64,000 nucleotides of DNA. It comes from Purshia tridentata. Lineage: Eukaryota > Streptophyta > Magnoliopsida > Rosales > Rosaceae. Position numbers and translations under genes: made by a program. The DNA is taken from NCBI GenBank assembly GCA_003254885.1, contig QANT01007097.1:1-64000 (forward strand). Direction: 5' to 3'. The notes beneath the pieces are model-generated. The model saw only the letters and a program-made list of their open reading frames with translations. It was not told the origin of the DNA and did no database searches. Each line of letters begins with the position of its first letter. The stretch's first letter is position 1. Positions 62,048 to 64,000 of this stretch are shown piece by piece.

Positions 62048-64000
62048 AAATAGGAAGTGTATCATTGTACATAGACGTCTTTCAATCTAGGATGTCAGAG
62101 CGGATTGTGTTTGTAGAATCTGTAAACTGTTACCCTTTTTTAAAGTTGAAGTGAAATATGGACAAAAGGCAAAGTTTTTTTTTTGGGGTTACCAAGTTTA
62201 AATATCAAACATACTACACCTGACCTCTTGTGATAGAAAACATATGCTTTCATGGATTGGGCACTTTTCCTTTTGATTATAGGAATGAAATATGGGCAAC
62301 ATGTAGAGTTCAAATATCCCAGAAACATGAGCTTAAGGAGCCCAAGTCATGAATAGGTAGGGCTCCAATCCCTGCATTCCCTCTTGGTTAATTTATCACA
62401 TAAGATAAGGCGGTGGGGCTGGAAAGATAGGCTTACAACAGTAGATGCATGGCGCGGTCTCCTGCCCACTTTCGTCTGTTCATCAATGGCTCCATATCTG
62501 GTCCCCCCTCAAACCCTTGTCCTGTCCTCTCATGTTTTTCAGAATTCATCATTTCCACATTCTTTCTTTGGTTTCTTCCTATTGCTTCACATGCTGTGGA
62601 TGCTAAAAGTTGTAATGGCTTGCCTCAAAATAAGAGTAAACTCTTTTTATGGTTATCTTTGTCTGACTTGTGCCTATAATGGAATCGAATTTGTTTTACT
62701 TTGATTAATCTATGATTAGTTGTACAGGGTAGGGACAAATTGTCAATTATCTGTCTGAAAAGCCTCATTAATATGCTAATCATGCAAAAATGAAAACGTT
62801 GAAGAATCCAAGATTCTTTTTCTAGAAGAAGTAGCTCTTACAGTTGCGACTTGTGGGTTATAACTTATGAGTGCTATTTTGCTCATCATAATGGTGATGA
62901 GCAAAATATTTTTTATAACTAAGTCATTCCTTTTTTGTGGCACCAGTCTCATTTTTCTGAAAAGAAATTTTATATTTATCTCATCAATATCAGTTGATAA
63001 TAAAAAAAAGAACTTATTCATTCCATTTTCTCTCTCTTCTTTAATGTTTACTTCTAAGCATTAATCCTTTTCTGATTTAGATTAATGAATTTTTTTTTGG
63101 CCGGTGAGATTAATGATAAACATCAATGTTTCAATCAACAAACATTTAGAAGCTACATTAATATGATATTCTCGGATAGAACTGGTCAAGAGTTCAAAAG
63201 TTGGTCTTGCTCTAAAATCTAAAAAGAATGGTTTAGTCGTTTGCTTTTTACATGGAAGTGCTTTATGCTTTATGCTACACAAACAGACTTTAAAGCAGAC
63301 ATACATTGTTGGAAGCTAAAAAGTGCTTTCATGGTGTAGAAAAACAGAGCAGCAAGAAGACAAGGGAAGCAGATGGTTCACGTTGTAAGACTAGGAGAAA
63401 CCCAAAGCTTATAGTAACATTCATTAATCATACTCTGGAATGAGAACAGCTTAGCTACAAATAGAGAGCAATCACAACTACCAACCAAACTCATAAAGCC
63501 ATTAACGGCTATAAAGCTAGTCTGTTGGAATGCCCAAGAATAAAAGAGAGGCCTAACTAACAATATCAATAAATGACTAATTACAGTAAATAATTCCAAT
63601 AAAGAGTAAAGGAGTTTTGGGTAGCGGGGTGAGAGAACAATAAATGACTAATTACAGTAAATAATTCCAATAACACTGCTCAAAAAAAGCTCAGGAACAC
63701 ACACACAGCATCAGCTCCTAAGGCAAGACCAAAATGTGAAAACTATTGAATAAGAATATGGATATTTATAGCTTCTAGTAACTGAGGTGTTCAATTCCAA
63801 AGACACTGAGGTTTAACAAATACTGCCAATAAGCAGTTCAACAGGGTTCTATTTAGCGCTGCTGTTTGGCAAAAAAAAAGATAACTGCATCCTAAAACCC
63901 CTACTCTATACCCAAATTCATGCAATTATTCAATTTGAGGTTAAGTGTCCAAACCAGATTAGTGTTTTGATCAAAAGTGAATACTATAACCATGCAAGTG
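62048..64000. other. Downstream flank of PPOX2, no gene seen
   Basis: The left part holds the PPOX2 3' UTR. The remainder has only short AT-rich frames. A 36-bp direct repeat lies at 63567-63602 and 63638-63673. Confidence 0.5.
63567..63673. repeat. 36-bp direct repeat with 35-bp spacer
   Basis: CAATAAATGACTAATTACAG and the following 16 bases occur identically at 63567-63602 and 63638-63673. Confidence 0.9.

Overview
The window is nuclear DNA of a flowering plant. Genes are split by many short AT-rich GT-AG introns, intergenic DNA is AT-rich, and hAT-type MITEs and tRNA-derived SINE-like elements are present. The protein set (plastid mTERF5, mitochondrial protoporphyrinogen oxidase, plant-type SYN2 cohesin, GH1 beta-glucosidase) is that of a eudicot. 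A woody rosid such as a Rosaceae species is my best guess, but that is an impression and not a proof.

Layout, left to right. 0-5 kb: AT-rich DNA with two related hAT-like MITEs, each with a perfect 8-bp target duplication, a SINE-like head, a GC-rich tandemly duplicated segment and an orphan exon-like ORF. 5.3-8.1 kb (-): cytochrome c1. 9.3-12.0 kb (+): kelch-repeat membrane protein. 13.8-16.8 kb (-): plastid SET-domain (Rubisco-LSMT-like) protein. 17.1-25.3 kb: accessory block bounded by a direct repeat. It holds a decayed lysine/histidine-type amino-acid transporter and a 5-kb minus-strand mosaic of unrecognised, tandemly duplicated coding-like DNA with two different ~87-bp (29-codon) repeats, ending in a long foldback. 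26.0-29.8 kb (-): COP9 signalosome subunit 3. 31.9-34.7 kb (+): GH1 beta-glucosidase with a plastid-type leader. 35.1-40.5 kb (-): SYN2/RAD21 cohesin kleisin. 41.9-44.3 kb (-): mTERF5. 44.6-46.6 kb (+): organellar ribosome recycling factor, head to head with mTERF5. 47.4-52.0 kb (-): ankyrin-repeat protein. 52-57.2 kb: no gene seen. 57.5-62.0 kb (+): mitochondrial protoporphyrinogen oxidase. 62-64 kb: no gene seen.

Several housekeeping genes serve organelles: cytochrome c1 and ribosome recycling factor (mitochondrion), mTERF5 (plastid gene expression), PPOX2 (haem supply) and the SET protein (plastid). Promoters of cytochrome c1, CSN3 and PPOX2 carry clusters of TGGGCC/T site II motifs. The genes are not an operon; each has its own promoter, and only mTERF5/RRF share a short divergent promoter.

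The most unusual stretch is 18.5-23.6 kb. There a charged 29-residue repeat and an unrelated hydrophobic 29-residue repeat, both on the minus strand, were amplified next to each other, and the 5' end of the same unit was copied in inverted orientation into a ~122-bp-arm hairpin. I could not assign it to a known family. All exon borders are hand-placed from splice signals and reading frame.
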